A DNA stretch of 64,000 bases, taken from NCBI RefSeq assembly GCF_900018785.1, contig NZ_FCOY01000006.1:434001-498000 (forward strand). Reading direction: 5' to 3'. Source of the stretch: Xanthomonas massiliensis (GTDB lineage: Bacteria; Pseudomonadota; Gammaproteobacteria; Xanthomonadales; Xanthomonadaceae). Each line of letters opens with the position of its first letter. Positions within the stretch are counted from its first letter, which is position 1. Positions 45,780 through 55,825 of this stretch are shown here, piece by piece. The translations under genes and the position numbers were made by a program. Below the pieces are notes generated by a model. The model worked only from the letters and a program-made list of their open reading frames with translations, was not told where the DNA came from and searched no databases.

Positions 45780-46493
45780 GCGCTGCCGCAGGCCAGGCCA
45801 GGCCGCGCGGGATGCGGTCGCGTGCCCGGGGCATGGCGGCATCGCGGCTTACTGCGAGCCACGCGGCGTGATCGAGCGATTCCCGTCCCAGGCCGGAGAG
45901 CTCGTCGCATTCGCGCGTCTGCGGCGGGAGTGGCTCGCTACCCGTGTTTCTCCGCGGTGGGGGTTCCTCCCGTGGCCGGGCTTTCGCACAGGTCCGCAAC
46001 CCATGCAGTGCAGCGGGGCCCTGGCATCGATCGCGGGCCTTGGAGCCGGGACGACAGGGTCATGGGCACTCGCAATGGACGCCCGGACCTGCGGCGGCCG
46101 ACCGTCATGCCTGGGCCGGGCCGATGGCCCGGCAACCCACGACCCCACGACCCCACAACCTCATGACCCCATGACCCCATGAGCCGCGATTCGCACCCGT
46201 GAGCCGCGACTAGAGGCGACGAGGTGGAGGGGGCGGCGCGCGGTCAGGCATGGCGGTGTCCCTCACGGCCGGTCGCGACGCCATGCCATGCCGTCTCCCA
46301 CATGAAGGGCCGGGCTCGCCGGGCGACGCGCCGGGTCTGCGCGGCCAGCAGGGCCGCGCGGCCCGCCCGACACATGAGCGGAGCCGATGCCGGCGGCCGA
46401 CCCGCCGGCAGGAGGCGTTGGACCCGGATGCCGGCACCCGGCTCAGGTGCCGCTTCGGCGAAGACGGCCTCCGAACGCAGCGCGGCGCGGGAG
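45780..46493. other. 714-bp region without recognisable gene
   Basis: Short frames on both strands have no protein-like features. The region contains an 8-bp tandem repeat at 46137-46182, the direct repeat GTGAGCCGCGA/ATGAGCCGCGA just after it, and a hairpin GCCGGGCC-GAT-GGCCCGGC near 46116-46134. Confidence 0.55.
46137..46182 (+). repeat. Degenerate tandem octamer repeat (ACCCCATG / ACCCCACG)
   Basis: The stretch is made of units such as ACCCCACG, ACCCCACA, ACCCCATG, ACCCCATG in a row, interrupted once by ACCTCATG. Such short-unit tracts are prone to slippage. Confidence 0.7.
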
Positions 46494-46988
46494 TCAACGG
46501 CCGGCGAACTGGCCGCGGCAGCCGTCGTCCACCCACAGGCCGCGGCCGTCGTAGCCCCAGGTGCGGCCTTCCACGCAACGGGTCTTGGACAGCTGCCGCA
46601 CCAGGTAGGGGCGGCCCCAGCGCCGGTCCCAGCCGCACACGTGCTGGCGGTTGTCGTCGCTGCTGCAGGTGACGGGGGCCGCCATGCCGGTCGCGCCGCG
46701 GCGAGGTCTGGGTCAACGACGGCTGCCGCGGCGAGTTCGCGGCGGGCGGCCTGGGCGGCTGCCCCAGTTGCTGCCCTCTATGCAGCGGGTGCTGGAGAGG
46801 TTCTCCACCAGCCGCGCCGGGCCCCGGAACGGGGTGGTGCACTGGTGCGGGTTGCGGTCGTTGCTGGAGCAGACCAGGCCGGCATCGCCGGGCGCGGCCG
46901 GGGCGGGGGCGGGCAGGCTGGCCAGGGCGAGCAGGGCCAGGGCCGGCAGCAGGGAGGCGGGAAGCAGCGGGAAGGAGGTCAGGCGCAT
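46494..46988 (-). pseudogene. Secreted tandem-DUF3011 protein, interrupted by an inverted segment
   Basis: The minus-strand frame from ATG 46988 encodes a signal peptide ([21 protein letters not shown]) and most of a DUF3011 repeat ([15 protein letters not shown] ... [16 protein letters not shown]), then runs into nonsense and a stop at 46713. A second piece in the same frame (46685-46494) encodes a full repeat: [52 protein letters not shown]. The missing end of repeat 1, [19 protein letters not shown], is encoded on the opposite strand between them. Inverting 46674-46765 joins all parts into one 164-residue frame with no stop. DUF3011 proteins are small exported proteins of unknown role. Confidence 0.8.
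46674..46765. repeat. 92-bp inverted segment with imperfect terminal inverted repeats
   Basis: The ends are GGGGGCCGCCATGCC (46674-46688) and GGCCTGGGCGGCTGCCCC (46748-46765), imperfect inverted copies sharing the outer GGGG/CCCC and GCCGCC/GGCGGC (46678-46683 and 46754-46759). The inside reads as DUF3011 protein sequence only on the plus strand, opposite to the surrounding gene. Confidence 0.75.
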
Positions 46989-47143
46989 GGGAGGATCCGT
47001 CGTCCATGTGGCAGGTCCGACAAATTAGGCCGCCGGCCGCCCGAACGCCAGGTGATGGCCGCCATTTGCCCGCCCGGCGCCCGCGCCGCACAATATCCGG
47101 CTTGCCGGCGCGGATGTCGCCGGGTTTTCCTGCGGAGCGTTCC

Positions 47144-48913
47144 ATGTCCATGCGTACCCATTACTGCGGCCAGATCGACGAGACGCTGATCGGCCAGACC
47201 GTCACCCTGGCCGGCTGGACCGACGTGGCCCGCAACCTCGGCGGCGTGTGCTTCATCGACCTGCGCGACCACGAGGGCATCGTCCAGGTGACGGTGGAGC
47301 CGTCCAACCCCGAGGTGTTCGCGGTGGCCGCCTCGCTCGGCTACGAGGACGTGCTGCAGGTCGAAGGCGTGGTGCGCGCGCGCGAGGCGGTGAACGACAA
47401 GATGAAGACCGGCAAGGTCGAGGTGATCGCCACCCGCATCACCATGCTCAACAAGGCCGCGCCGCTGCCGTTCCACGCCCACGAGAACCCGAGCGAGGAG
47501 ACCCGACTGCGCTACCGCTACCTGGACCTGCGCCGCCCGGAGATGCAGCGCATGCAGCGCACCCGGGTGAAGCTGGTGCGCGCGCTGCGCCACTGGCTGG
47601 ATCAGCGCGAGTTCCAGGACATCGAGACGCCGATCCTGACCAAGGCCACCCCGGAAGGCGCGCGCGACTTCCTGGTGCCGGCGCGCATGCACGACGGCGA
47701 GTTCTACGCGCTGCCGCAGAGCCCGCAGCTGTTCAAGCAGATCCTGATGATCGCCGGCTTCGATCGCTACTACCAGGTGGCGCGCTGCTTCCGCGACGAG
47801 GCCCTGCGCGCCGACCGCCAGCTGGAATTCACCCAGCTGGACATGGAGTTCGCCTTCGTCAACGAGCGCGACATCCAGGACACGGTGGAGGCGATGATCC
47901 GCGAGGTGTTCGCCGAGGTCGCCGGCATCGCGCTGGCCGATCCGTTCCCGCGCATGACCTGGGCCGAGGCGATGCGCCGCTTCGGCTCGGACAAGCCGGA
48001 CCTGCGCAACCCGCTGGAGCTGGTGGACGTGGCCGAGCTGGTCCGGGACAGCGGCTTCAAGGTGTTCAGCGACGCCGCCGGCGGCGAGGGCGGGCGCGTG
48101 GCCGCGCTGCGCATCCCCGGCGGCGCCAGCCTGAGCCGCAAGCACATCGACGACTACGCCGCCCACGCCGCGAAGTTCGGCGCCAAGGGCCTGGCCTACG
48201 CCAAGATCGACGAGGCCGGCGCGGTCACCTCGCCGATCGCCAAGTTCTTCGCCGAGGACGCCTTCGCCGCGCTGCTGGCCCGGGTCGGCGCGCAGGCGGG
48301 CGATATCGTGTTCTTCGGTGCCGGCCCGTACGTGAAGGTGTCCGAGTTCATGGGCGCGGTGCGCCTGAAGGCGGGCAAGGAATTCGGCCTGGTCGCCGAG
48401 GGCTGGCGCCCGCTGTGGGTCACCGATTTCCCGATGTTCGAATGGGACGAGGCCGAGCAGCGCTACGTCGCCCTGCACCATCCGTTCACCGCGCCGGCGG
48501 TGGACGACATCGCCGAGCTCAAGGCGCACGCGGCCACCGCGGTGTCGCGCGGCTACGACATGGTGCTCAACGGCAACGAGATCGGCGGCGGTTCGATCCG
48601 CATCCATCGCCCGGAGATGCAGAGCGCGGTGTTCGAGCTGCTCGGCATCGGCGCCGAGGAGGCGCGCGCCAAGTTCGGCTTCCTGCTCGACGCGCTCAAC
48701 TACGGCGCCCCGCCGCACGGCGGCATCGCCTTCGGCATCGATCGCCTGGCCGCGCTGATCTCCGGCACCGAGTCGATCCGCGACGTGATCCCGTTCCCGA
48801 AGACCACCTCGGCGCAGTGCCTGATGACCGACGCGCCCTCGCCGATCCCGGACGCGCAGCTGGCCGAGGTGCACATCATGGTGCGGCCCAAGGATGCGCC
48901 GGCGGCGCAGTGA
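47144..48913 (+). CDS. aspS: Aspartyl-tRNA synthetase
   Basis: 589 residues, bacterial AspRS length. ATG 47144 ([13 protein letters not shown]) has GGAG at 7-base spacing; the next in-frame ATG is two codons later. Order: OB-fold anticodon domain ([22 protein letters not shown]), class II catalytic core with [16 protein letters not shown], motif 2 [23 protein letters not shown], the bacterial insertion (GAD) domain near residues 290-420, and motif 3 [13 protein letters not shown]. It charges tRNA-Asp. It is divergent from the disrupted DUF3011 gene. Confidence 0.98.
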   Translation: MSMRTHYCGQIDETLIGQTVTLAGWTDVARNLGGVCFIDLRDHEGIVQVTVEPSNPEVFAVAASLGYEDVLQVEGVVRAREAVNDKMKTGKVEVIATRITMLNKAAPLPFHAHENPSEETRLRYRYLDLRRPEMQRMQRTRVKLVRALRHWLDQREFQDIETPILTKATPEGARDFLVPARMHDGEFYALPQSPQLFKQILMIAGFDRYYQVARCFRDEALRADRQLEFTQLDMEFAFVNERDIQDTVEAMIREVFAEVAGIALADPFPRMTWAEAMRRFGSDKPDLRNPLELVDVAELVRDSGFKVFSDAAGGEGGRVAALRIPGGASLSRKHIDDYAAHAAKFGAKGLAYAKIDEAGAVTSPIAKFFAEDAFAALLARVGAQAGDIVFFGAGPYVKVSEFMGAVRLKAGKEFGLVAEGWRPLWVTDFPMFEWDEAEQRYVALHHPFTAPAVDDIAELKAHAATAVSRGYDMVLNGNEIGGGSIRIHRPEMQSAVFELLGIGAEEARAKFGFLLDALNYGAPPHGGIAFGIDRLAALISGTESIRDVIPFPKTTSAQCLMTDAPSPIPDAQLAEVHIMVRPKDAPAAQ

Positions 48914-49027
48914 GGCCAGGCCCGTGGCCGCGCGCCGGCGCGGCCGCGGCCGTTCCCGCCCGCGGCAGGTCACGCGCCTTCGCGGGTGGGGCCGGGTGAC
49001 CGCCGGCAACGCCGGGGCCGGCGCCGC

Positions 49028-49555
49028 ATGAGCGCGCCGGTGAGCCTGCGTCGCGCGGTACGCGCCGATGCCGCGATACTCGCGGCCCTGTCGACCGACA
49101 CCTTCGTGGAAACCTTCGGCCACCTGTATCCGCCGGAGGATCTCGCCTACTACCTGGCGCTGGCCTACACCGTGGACGGGCAGGCCGAGCTGGCCGGCGA
49201 CCCGGCCTATGGCGTGTGGCTGGCCGAACGCGATGGCCGGGCGATCGGCTACGCGGTGGCCGGCCCGGCCGGGCTGCCGCATCCGGACGTGGCCGAGGGC
49301 GACGGCGAACTGAAGCGGTTGTACGTGCGCGCCGGCGAGCAGAACGGCGGGCTCGGCTCGCGCCTGTTCGCCACGGCGATGGCCTGGCTGCAGCGCGAGG
49401 GGCCGCGCACGCTGTGGATCGGCGTGTGGTCGCAGAACTTCGGCGCACAGCGCTTCTACGCCCGCCACGGCTTCGCCCGGGTCGGCAGCTACGAGTTCCC
49501 GGTCGGCCGCGTGCGCGACCTGGAATTCATCCTGCGTCGCCCGGCCGGCCGATGA
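49028..49555 (+). CDS. GNAT family N-acetyltransferase
   Basis: 175 residues from ATG 49028 (MSAPVSLRRAVRADAAILAAL); an upstream GTG at 48986 would only add basic residues. The acetyl-CoA region is LKRLYVRAGEQNGGLGSRLFATAMAWLQ, followed by the motif B part LWIGVWSQNFGAQRFYARHGFARVGSYEF. Substrates of this group are varied (amines, small molecules, proteins) and none can be assigned. The stop overlaps the ATG of the next gene (ATGA), so the two are co-translated. Confidence 0.9.
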   Translation: MSAPVSLRRAVRADAAILAALSTDTFVETFGHLYPPEDLAYYLALAYTVDGQAELAGDPAYGVWLAERDGRAIGYAVAGPAGLPHPDVAEGDGELKRLYVRAGEQNGGLGSRLFATAMAWLQREGPRTLWIGVWSQNFGAQRFYARHGFARVGSYEFPVGRVRDLEFILRRPAGR

Positions 49556-50244
49556 GCGTGCCCGGCGACGGCGTGGAACGTCCGGCTCGCGGCGCCGGTG
49601 CCGACCGTCCGGAGGCAGGCCTTCCGCCGGTGCTGCTGCTGCACGGGCTGTGGAACAGCGCCGCCTGGCTGGGGCCGCTGGCCTGGCGCTTGCGCCGCGC
49701 CGGGTTCGCGCCGCGGCGGTTCGGCTACCGCAGCGCGGCCGACGGCCCCGAGGCGGCGGCCAGGTCGCTGGTCGAGCGGTTGCGGGACTGGACCAGTGCG
49801 CCGCCGGCGCTGGTCGGGCACAGCCTGGGCGGGATCGTGGCGCTGCGGGCGCTGGCGCTCGAACCGGCGCTGCCGGTGGCGCGGGTGGTGTGCCTGGGCA
49901 GCCCGCTGTGCGGCAGTGCCGCCGCGGCCGCGCTGGCACGCAACGCCTGGGGCGCGCGCCTGCTCGGCCGGGCCGGGGCGTGCCTGGTGGATACCGGACT
50001 GCCGGCGGATCCGCTGCCGGTGCCGGTCGGCATGGTCGCCGGCACGCGCGCGGCGGGGCTGGGCCGGCTGCTGGCCGACCTGGGCGAGATCTCCGACGGC
50101 ACCGTGGGCCTGGCCGAGACCCGCTGGCCGGGCCTGGCCGACCACTGCCGCGTCGCCGTCGGCCACGCCGGCCTGCTGACCTCGCCGCAGGCGGCGCGCC
50201 AGGTGGTGGCGTTCCTGCGCCACGGCCGTTTCGAGGCCGGCTGA
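49552..50244 (+). CDS. Small alpha/beta-hydrolase (lipase/esterase-like)
   Basis: 230 residues from ATG 49552, overlapping the GNAT stop. No signal peptide. Marks are [15 protein letters not shown], the nucleophile Ser in [17 protein letters not shown] and His in [17 protein letters not shown]. The pattern resembles cytosolic lipase-like and permease-like hydrolases of proteobacteria without known substrate. The catalytic acid is not obvious by eye. Confidence 0.82.
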   Translation: MSVPGDGVERPARGAGADRPEAGLPPVLLLHGLWNSAAWLGPLAWRLRRAGFAPRRFGYRSAADGPEAAARSLVERLRDWTSAPPALVGHSLGGIVALRALALEPALPVARVVCLGSPLCGSAAAAALARNAWGARLLGRAGACLVDTGLPADPLPVPVGMVAGTRAAGLGRLLADLGEISDGTVGLAETRWPGLADHCRVAVGHAGLLTSPQAARQVVAFLRHGRFEAG

Positions 50245-50276
50245 GCCGGCGGCGGCGTGCCGGTACGGCGATCGGG

Positions 50277-50282
50277 TAAAAT
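50277..50282 (+). promoter_or_regulatory. Likely -10 element of yebC
   Basis: TAAAAT lies 38 bp before the yebC start codon in the gap after the hydrolase gene. No clear -35. Confidence 0.35.
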
Positions 50283-50320
50283 CCCGCCCCGTCATTCATT
50301 CGTTCCACCCGGGAAACACC

Positions 50321-51055
50321 ATGGGCAGAGGTCCTTCGATCGAGGCGCGCAAGAACGCCTCGGATGCCAAGCGCGGCAAGATCTTCACCAAGATCATCCG
50401 CGAGATCAACGTCGCCGCGCGCGGGCCGGGCGGGGGCGATCCGGCCAACAACCCGAGCCTGCGCAGCGCCATCGACAAGGGGCTGGCGGTCAACATGCCC
50501 AAGGACGTGATCGAGCGGGCGCTGAAGAAGGCGACCGGCGAGCTGGAGGGCGTGGAGTACGAACACGTGCGCTACGAGGGCTACGCCCCCGGCGGCGTGG
50601 CGGTGATCGTCGATTGCCTGACCGACAACCGCGTGCGCACCGTCGCCGACGTGCGCCACGCGTTCTCGCGCAGCGGCGGCAACATGGGCACGGAGGGCTC
50701 GGTGGCCTTCATGTTCAAGCACCTGGGCGTGCTCAGCTACGCGCCCGGCGCCGACGAGGACCGCATCACCGAGGCCGCGATCGAGGCCGGCGCCGACGAC
50801 GTGGTGGTGTACCCGGAGGACGGCGCCATCGACGTGATCACCGATCCGGATAACTACGAGACGGTCAAGGCCGCCATGGTGGCCGCCCAGCTGCCGCCGG
50901 ACCACGCCGAGGTCACCTACCGCGCCGACAACGACATCGTCGTGGACGGGGAGGCCGCCCTGCAGGTCAAGAAACTGCTGGACACGCTCGAGGACCTGGA
51001 CGACGTGCAGAACGTCTACTCCAACGTCGAGCAGGCGTCCCTGGAAGCGGTTTGA
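50321..51055 (+). CDS. yebC: YebC/PmpR family regulator, translation-associated
   Basis: 244 residues. Family marks are [29 protein letters not shown] at the N-terminus, [53 protein letters not shown]-like sequence (here [20 protein letters not shown]) and a C-terminal alpha/beta domain ending [10 protein letters not shown]. These proteins bind DNA, and recent work links them to rescue of ribosomes at proline-rich stretches. In gammaproteobacteria yebC is commonly just upstream of ruvC, as here. Confidence 0.95.
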   Translation: MGRGPSIEARKNASDAKRGKIFTKIIREINVAARGPGGGDPANNPSLRSAIDKGLAVNMPKDVIERALKKATGELEGVEYEHVRYEGYAPGGVAVIVDCLTDNRVRTVADVRHAFSRSGGNMGTEGSVAFMFKHLGVLSYAPGADEDRITEAAIEAGADDVVVYPEDGAIDVITDPDNYETVKAAMVAAQLPPDHAEVTYRADNDIVVDGEAALQVKKLLDTLEDLDDVQNVYSNVEQASLEAV

Positions 51056-51143
51056 GGTCCCCGGCGGCAGGCATGGCCGGTCGCTGCGCACCGGGCCTGC
51101 CGACACGGGCGCCGGCGCGCGCGGGCGCGCCCGGGAGGATCCG

Positions 51144-51668
51144 GTGACCCGCATCCTCGGCATCGATCCCGGCTCGCAGCGCACCGGCGTGGGGATCATC
51201 GACGTGGATGCGGCCGGCCGGCCGTGCCACGTCCACCACCAGCCGCTGGTGCTGCTGGGGGCGGCGGACTTCGCCGGCCGCCTGCGCCTGCTGGCCGAAG
51301 GGCTGGGCGCGCTGGTCGAGGCCTGGCGCCCCGACGAGGTGGCCATCGAGGAAGTGTTCGTGGGCAAGAGCGCGGCGTCCGCACTCAAGCTCGGCCAGGC
51401 GCGCGGCGCGGCGATCTGCACCGTGGTGCTGCGCGACCTGCCGGTGCACGAATACGCCGCCAAGGAGATTAAGCTGGCCCTGGTCGGCCGCGGTGGCGCC
51501 GAGAAGGAGCAGGTCCAGCACATGGTCGGGCTGATGCTCGGCCTGCAGGGCAGGCTGCAGGCCGATGCGGCCGACGCGCTGGCGGTCGCCATCACCCATG
51601 CGCACGTGCGCGCCACGGCCGGCCGCCTCGGCGTGGACCCGCGCCAGGCCTGGAGCCGGAAGCGATGA
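51144..51668 (+). CDS. ruvC: Crossover junction endonuclease RuvC
   Basis: 174 residues from GTG 51144, which follows GGGAGG by 5 bases. The acidic catalytic residues lie in [15 protein letters not shown] (Asp7), [23 protein letters not shown] (Glu) and [17 protein letters not shown] (two Asp). RuvC resolves Holliday junctions that RuvAB migrates. ruvA follows after 58 bp with its own strong ribosome site. Confidence 0.97.
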   Translation: MTRILGIDPGSQRTGVGIIDVDAAGRPCHVHHQPLVLLGAADFAGRLRLLAEGLGALVEAWRPDEVAIEEVFVGKSAASALKLGQARGAAICTVVLRDLPVHEYAAKEIKLALVGRGGAEKEQVQHMVGLMLGLQGRLQADAADALAVAITHAHVRATAGRLGVDPRQAWSRKR

Positions 51669-51726
51669 TCGCCGGCCTTTCCCGCGGCCGCCCGCCGGCC
51701 GTTTCCCGTTTCCCGGAGGTAGCGCC

Positions 51727-52311
51727 ATGATCGGACGCCTGCGCGGCATCCTCGCCTACAAGCAGCCGCCGTGGCTGGTGATCGACGTCGGCGGCGTCGG
51801 CTACGAACTGGAGGCGCCGATGAGCACCTTCTACGACCTGCCCGACCTCGGTCGCGAGGTGACGCTGTTCACCCACTATGCGCAGAAGGAGGACAGCGTG
51901 TCGCTGTACGGCTTTCTGCGCGAGGGCGAGCGGCGGCTGTTCCGCGACGTGCAGAAGGTGTCCGGCATCGGCGCCAAGATCGCGCTGGCGATCCTGTCCG
52001 GGGTCAGCGTGGACGAGTTCGCGCGCCTGGTGCAGGCCGGCGACGTGACCGCGCTGACCCGGATCCCGGGGATCGGCAAGAAGACCGCCGAGCGCATCGT
52101 GGTCGAGCTGCGCGACCGCGCCGCCGAGCTGTCCGGCGGCGGCCCCGGCCTGCCGCGCGGCGCCCACGACCCGGTCGCCGAGGCCACCGAGGCCCTGCAG
52201 CAGCTGGGCTACAAGCCGGCCGAGGCCGCGCGCATGGCCCGCGACGCCGCCGCCGAGGGCGACGAGGTCGCCGCCGTGATCCGCAAGGCCCTGCAGGCCG
52301 CGCTGCGCTGA
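51727..52311 (+). CDS. ruvA: Holliday junction branch migration protein RuvA
   Basis: 194 residues from ATG 51727 ([27 protein letters not shown]), with GGAGG 7 bases upstream. Two helix-hairpin-helix motifs are visible: [20 protein letters not shown] and [20 protein letters not shown] flexible Gly/Pro linker leads to the C-terminal RuvB-binding domain ([21 protein letters not shown]). RuvA binds the junction and loads RuvB. ruvB is not next but follows after kup. Confidence 0.97.
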   Translation: MIGRLRGILAYKQPPWLVIDVGGVGYELEAPMSTFYDLPDLGREVTLFTHYAQKEDSVSLYGFLREGERRLFRDVQKVSGIGAKIALAILSGVSVDEFARLVQAGDVTALTRIPGIGKKTAERIVVELRDRAAELSGGGPGLPRGAHDPVAEATEALQQLGYKPAEAARMARDAAAEGDEVAAVIRKALQAALR

Positions 52312-52363
52312 GCGGCGCCGGCGTCTTCATGTTCACCCCCACCGGGGATACCCTGCCTCCGTC

Positions 52364-54280
52364 ATGACGTCCGCCCCCGCTTCCGCCAACGGCAACGCTT
52401 CCCCCTCCCACGTCCCCGAAGGCAGCGGGCTGGCCCTGGTCGTGGGCGCCATCGGCGTGGTGTTCGGCGACATCGGCACCAGCCCGCTGTACACCATCAG
52501 GGAGGCGTTCTCGCCGCACTACGGCCTGGCCAGCGACCACGACACGGTGCTGGGCGTGCTGTCGCTGGCGTTCTGGTCGCTGATGATCGTGGTCACGCTC
52601 AAGTACGTGACCATCATCATGCGCGCCGACAACGAGGGCGAGGGCGGCATCATGGCGCTGATGGCGCTGGCCCAGCGCACCCTGCGCCGCGGCTCGCGCT
52701 CGGCCTACGTGGTCGGGGCGCTGGGCATCTTCGGCGCTTCGCTGTTCTTCGGCGACGGGGTGATCACCCCGGCGATCTCGGTGATGAGCGCGGTCGAGGG
52801 CCTGCAGGTGGCCGCGCCGCGGATGGGGCCGTTCGTGGTGCCGATCACGGTGGCGGTGCTGGTGCTGGTGTTCTCCGCGCAGCGCTTCGGCACCGCCAAG
52901 GTCGGCAAGGTGTTCGGTCCGATCATGACGCTGTGGTTCCTGGCGCTGGCGGCGGTGGGCGTGTGGAACGTGGTGCAGGCGCCGGAGGTGCTCAAGGCGT
53001 TCAACCCGTGGTGGGCGGTGCGCTTCTTCCTCGACCACGGCTGGCACGGCATCTTCATCCTCGGCGCGGTGGTGCTGGCGGTGACCGGCGGCGAGGCGCT
53101 GTACGCGGACATGGGCCATTTCGGCGCCCGGCCGATCCGCCATGCCTGGTACTGGTTCGTGCTGCCGTGCCTGCTGCTGAACTACCTGGGGCAGGGCGCG
53201 CTGGTGCTGCGCCACCCGGTGTCGGTGGCCAACCCGTTCTTCGAGGCGATCCCGGGCTGGGCGCTGTACCCGATGATCGTCATGGCCACGCTGGCGGCGG
53301 TGATCGCCTCGCAGGCGGTGATCACCGGCGCCTACTCGGTCTCGCGCCAGGCCATGCAGCTGGGCTACATCCCGCGCATGCTGGTCAAGCACACCTCGCA
53401 CGACACCATCGGCCAGATCTACGTGCCGGGCATCAACTGGCTGCTGGCGGTGCTGGTCATCGCCCTGGTGCTGGCGTTCCGCAGCTCGGCCAACCTGGCG
53501 GTGGCCTACGGCATCTCGGTGTCGATGACCATGCTGATCGACACCCTGCTGCTGGCACTGGTGGCGCGCGCGCTGTGGCCGAAGTGGCGGCGCTGGGTGC
53601 TGCCGCTGTGCGTGGTGTTCTTCGTGATCGAGCTGGCGTTCGTGATCGCCAACGGCGCCAAGATCCTGCAGGGCGCCTGGTTCCCGCTGGTGCTGGGGGT
53701 GGTGGTGTTCACCCTGATGCGCACCTGGCGGCGCGGGCGCGAGCTGCTGGGCGAGGAGATCCGCAAGGACGGCATCCGCCTGAACAGCTTCCTGCCCGGG
53801 CTGATGCTGGCGCCGCCGGCGCGGGTGCCGGGCACGGCCATCTTCATGACCGCCGACCCGATGGTGGTGCCGCACGCGCTGATGCACAACCTCAAGCACA
53901 ACAAGGTGCTGCACGAGCGCAACGTGTTCCTGACCGTGGAGACCCTGCAGGTGCCCTACGTCAGCAACCACAAGCGGCTGAAGATCGAGGCCATCGGCGA
54001 CAACTTCTACCGGGTGATCGTGCGCTTCGGCTTCATGGAGACCCCGGACGTGCCGCTGGCCCTGACCCGCGCCAGCGACCACGGCGGGATCAGCTTCGAT
54101 CCGATGGACACCACCTACTTCGCCAGCCGCGAGACGGTGGTGGCCAGTCCCAAGCGCGGCATGCCGGTATGGCGCGACAAGCTGTTCGCGTTCATGCACC
54201 GCAACGCCGCCCCGGCCACCGCGTTCTTCCGCATCCCCGGCAACCGCCTGGTCGAGCTCGGGGCGCAGGTGGAGATCTGA
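52364..54280 (+). CDS. kup: Low-affinity potassium transporter Kup
   Basis: 638 residues, 12 membrane segments and a cytosolic C-terminal part, normal for Kup. The opening has the family signature [24 protein letters not shown], with [10 protein letters not shown]-type helix 2 (here [18 protein letters not shown]), [17 protein letters not shown] and [14 protein letters not shown]. It imports K+ with protons. It lies 52 bp after ruvA and 82 bp before ruvB on the same strand. I believe this order recurs in xanthomonads, from memory. Confidence 0.96.
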   Translation: MTSAPASANGNASPSHVPEGSGLALVVGAIGVVFGDIGTSPLYTIREAFSPHYGLASDHDTVLGVLSLAFWSLMIVVTLKYVTIIMRADNEGEGGIMALMALAQRTLRRGSRSAYVVGALGIFGASLFFGDGVITPAISVMSAVEGLQVAAPRMGPFVVPITVAVLVLVFSAQRFGTAKVGKVFGPIMTLWFLALAAVGVWNVVQAPEVLKAFNPWWAVRFFLDHGWHGIFILGAVVLAVTGGEALYADMGHFGARPIRHAWYWFVLPCLLLNYLGQGALVLRHPVSVANPFFEAIPGWALYPMIVMATLAAVIASQAVITGAYSVSRQAMQLGYIPRMLVKHTSHDTIGQIYVPGINWLLAVLVIALVLAFRSSANLAVAYGISVSMTMLIDTLLLALVARALWPKWRRWVLPLCVVFFVIELAFVIANGAKILQGAWFPLVLGVVVFTLMRTWRRGRELLGEEIRKDGIRLNSFLPGLMLAPPARVPGTAIFMTADPMVVPHALMHNLKHNKVLHERNVFLTVETLQVPYVSNHKRLKIEAIGDNFYRVIVRFGFMETPDVPLALTRASDHGGISFDPMDTTYFASRETVVASPKRGMPVWRDKLFAFMHRNAAPATAFFRIPGNRLVELGAQVEI

Positions 54281-54362
54281 GCGCGGCGATGGCGCCGGCG
54301 CCGCGCAGGGCCGATACTATGCGCGCTTGGCCCCTTCGCACGATTCCCGCCGCCCCGGCTCC

Positions 54363-55394
54363 ATGGACCGCATCATCGACAGCACCGCCACCGGCGAGGA
54401 TTCCGCGGCCGAGGCCAGCATCCGGCCCAAGCGGCTGGCCGACTATCTCGGCCAGGTGCCCGTGCGCGAGCAGCTGTCGATCTACATCGAGGCCGCCCGC
54501 AGCCGCGGCGAGGCGCTGGACCATGTGCTGATCTTCGGCCCGCCGGGGCTGGGCAAGACCACGCTCAGCCACGTCATCGCCAACGAGCTCGGGGTGGCCC
54601 TGCGCGTCACCTCCGGCCCGGTGATCGAGAAGGCCGGCGACCTGGCCGCGCTGCTGACCAACCTGCAGCCGCACGACGTGCTGTTCGTCGACGAGATCCA
54701 TCGCCTCTCCCCGCAGGTGGAGGAGGTGCTGTACCCGGCGATGGAGGATTTCCAGATCGACATCATGATCGGCGACGGCCCGGCCGCGCGCTCGATCAAG
54801 ATCGACCTGCCGCCGTTCACCCTGATCGGCGCCACCACCCGCGCCGGCCTGCTGACCGCGCCGCTGCGCGACCGCTTCGGCATCGTCCAGCGCCTGGCGT
54901 TCTATTCGCCCGAGGAGCTGACCCGCATCGTGCGCCGCTCGGCGGCCATCCTCGGCATCGACTGCAGCGCCGAAGGAGCGGGGGAGATCGCGCGCCGCTC
55001 GCGCGGCACCCCGCGCATCGCCAACCGCTTGCTGCGGCGGGTGCGCGACTACGCCCAGGTCCGGGCCGGCGGCCACATCGACGCGGAGGTCGCGCAGGCG
55101 GCCATGGCCATGCTCAAGGTCGACCCGGAGGGGTTCGACGAGCTCGACCGGCGCCTGCTCGGCGTCATCATCGACCACTTCGACGGCGGTCCGGTCGGCG
55201 TGGAGTCGCTGGCGGCCTCGCTGTCGGAGGAACGCGGCACGCTCGAGGACGTGATCGAGCCGTACCTGATCCAGCAGGGGTTCCTGGCGCGCACCGCGCG
55301 TGGCCGCATGGCCACGCAGAAGGCGTATCGCCACCTGGGCCTGCGCCCGCGGGTGCCGCCGCCCGGCCTGTTCGCGGAGGATGCCGATGAGTGA
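54363..55394 (+). CDS. ruvB: Holliday junction helicase RuvB
   Basis: 343 residues from ATG 54363. Marks are [25 protein letters not shown], Walker [17 protein letters not shown], Walker [11 protein letters not shown], sensor 1 [11 protein letters not shown] and the arginine finger region RDRFGI. The C-terminal winged helix ends [13 protein letters not shown]. It is the hexameric motor of branch migration. TACTAT at 54315-54320 may be a -10 giving it separate expression from kup. Its last 8 bp overlap ybgC. Confidence 0.97.
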   Translation: MDRIIDSTATGEDSAAEASIRPKRLADYLGQVPVREQLSIYIEAARSRGEALDHVLIFGPPGLGKTTLSHVIANELGVALRVTSGPVIEKAGDLAALLTNLQPHDVLFVDEIHRLSPQVEEVLYPAMEDFQIDIMIGDGPAARSIKIDLPPFTLIGATTRAGLLTAPLRDRFGIVQRLAFYSPEELTRIVRRSAAILGIDCSAEGAGEIARRSRGTPRIANRLLRRVRDYAQVRAGGHIDAEVAQAAMAMLKVDPEGFDELDRRLLGVIIDHFDGGPVGVESLAASLSEERGTLEDVIEPYLIQQGFLARTARGRMATQKAYRHLGLRPRVPPPGLFAEDADE

Positions 55395-55815
55395 GTCCCC
55401 ATTCAGTTGGCCGACACGGGTCTACTGGGAAGATACCGACGCTGGCGGGGTGGTCTACCACGCCCGCTACGTGGCCTTCATGGAACGGGCCCGCACCGAA
55501 TGGATGCGCGCACTGGGCTACGGCCAGGAATCGCTGCGGCGGGAGCACGACATGGTCTTCGTCGTGCGCTCCATGCGCCTGGATTTCCTGCGCCCGGCGC
55601 GCCTGGACGATGCACTGGAGCTGGGCGTGGCGCTCACCGCGTGCCGCCGCGCCAGCCTGGTGTTCGCCCAGTCGGTGCGCCGCGACGGCGAGCTGCTGGC
55701 CAGCGCCGAGGTCCGCCTGGGGGCGCTGTCGGCCTCCACGTTCCGGCCGCGCGGCATCGTCGATGCGCTGTACGAACGCTTGAAGTCCCTGGAAAACACA
55801 GAAGTCGAACCCTGA
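55387..55815 (+). CDS. ybgC: Tol-Pal associated acyl-CoA thioesterase YbgC
   Basis: 142 residues from ATG 55387, overlapping ruvB by 8 bp. Hot-dog fold with the 4-hydroxybenzoyl-CoA thioesterase signature [28 protein letters not shown], where Asp is catalytic. E. coli YbgC hydrolyses short-chain acyl-CoA and contacts phospholipid synthesis proteins. It begins the tol-pal operon in the usual order and is followed by tolQ after 10 bp. Confidence 0.96.
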   Translation: MSESPFSWPTRVYWEDTDAGGVVYHARYVAFMERARTEWMRALGYGQESLRREHDMVFVVRSMRLDFLRPARLDDALELGVALTACRRASLVFAQSVRRDGELLASAEVRLGALSASTFRPRGIVDALYERLKSLENTEVEP

Positions 55816-55825
55816 GGAACGAAGG

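Noticed and set aside
45868-46182. Plus-strand frame of 104 codons
   Set aside because: It ends in the tandem octamer repeat (HDPTTPQPHDPMTP) and has no protein-like features.
46979-51616. Minus-strand frame of 1545 codons across aspS to ruvC
   Set aside because: It runs antisense through at least six well-supported genes; composition is that of a shadow frame.
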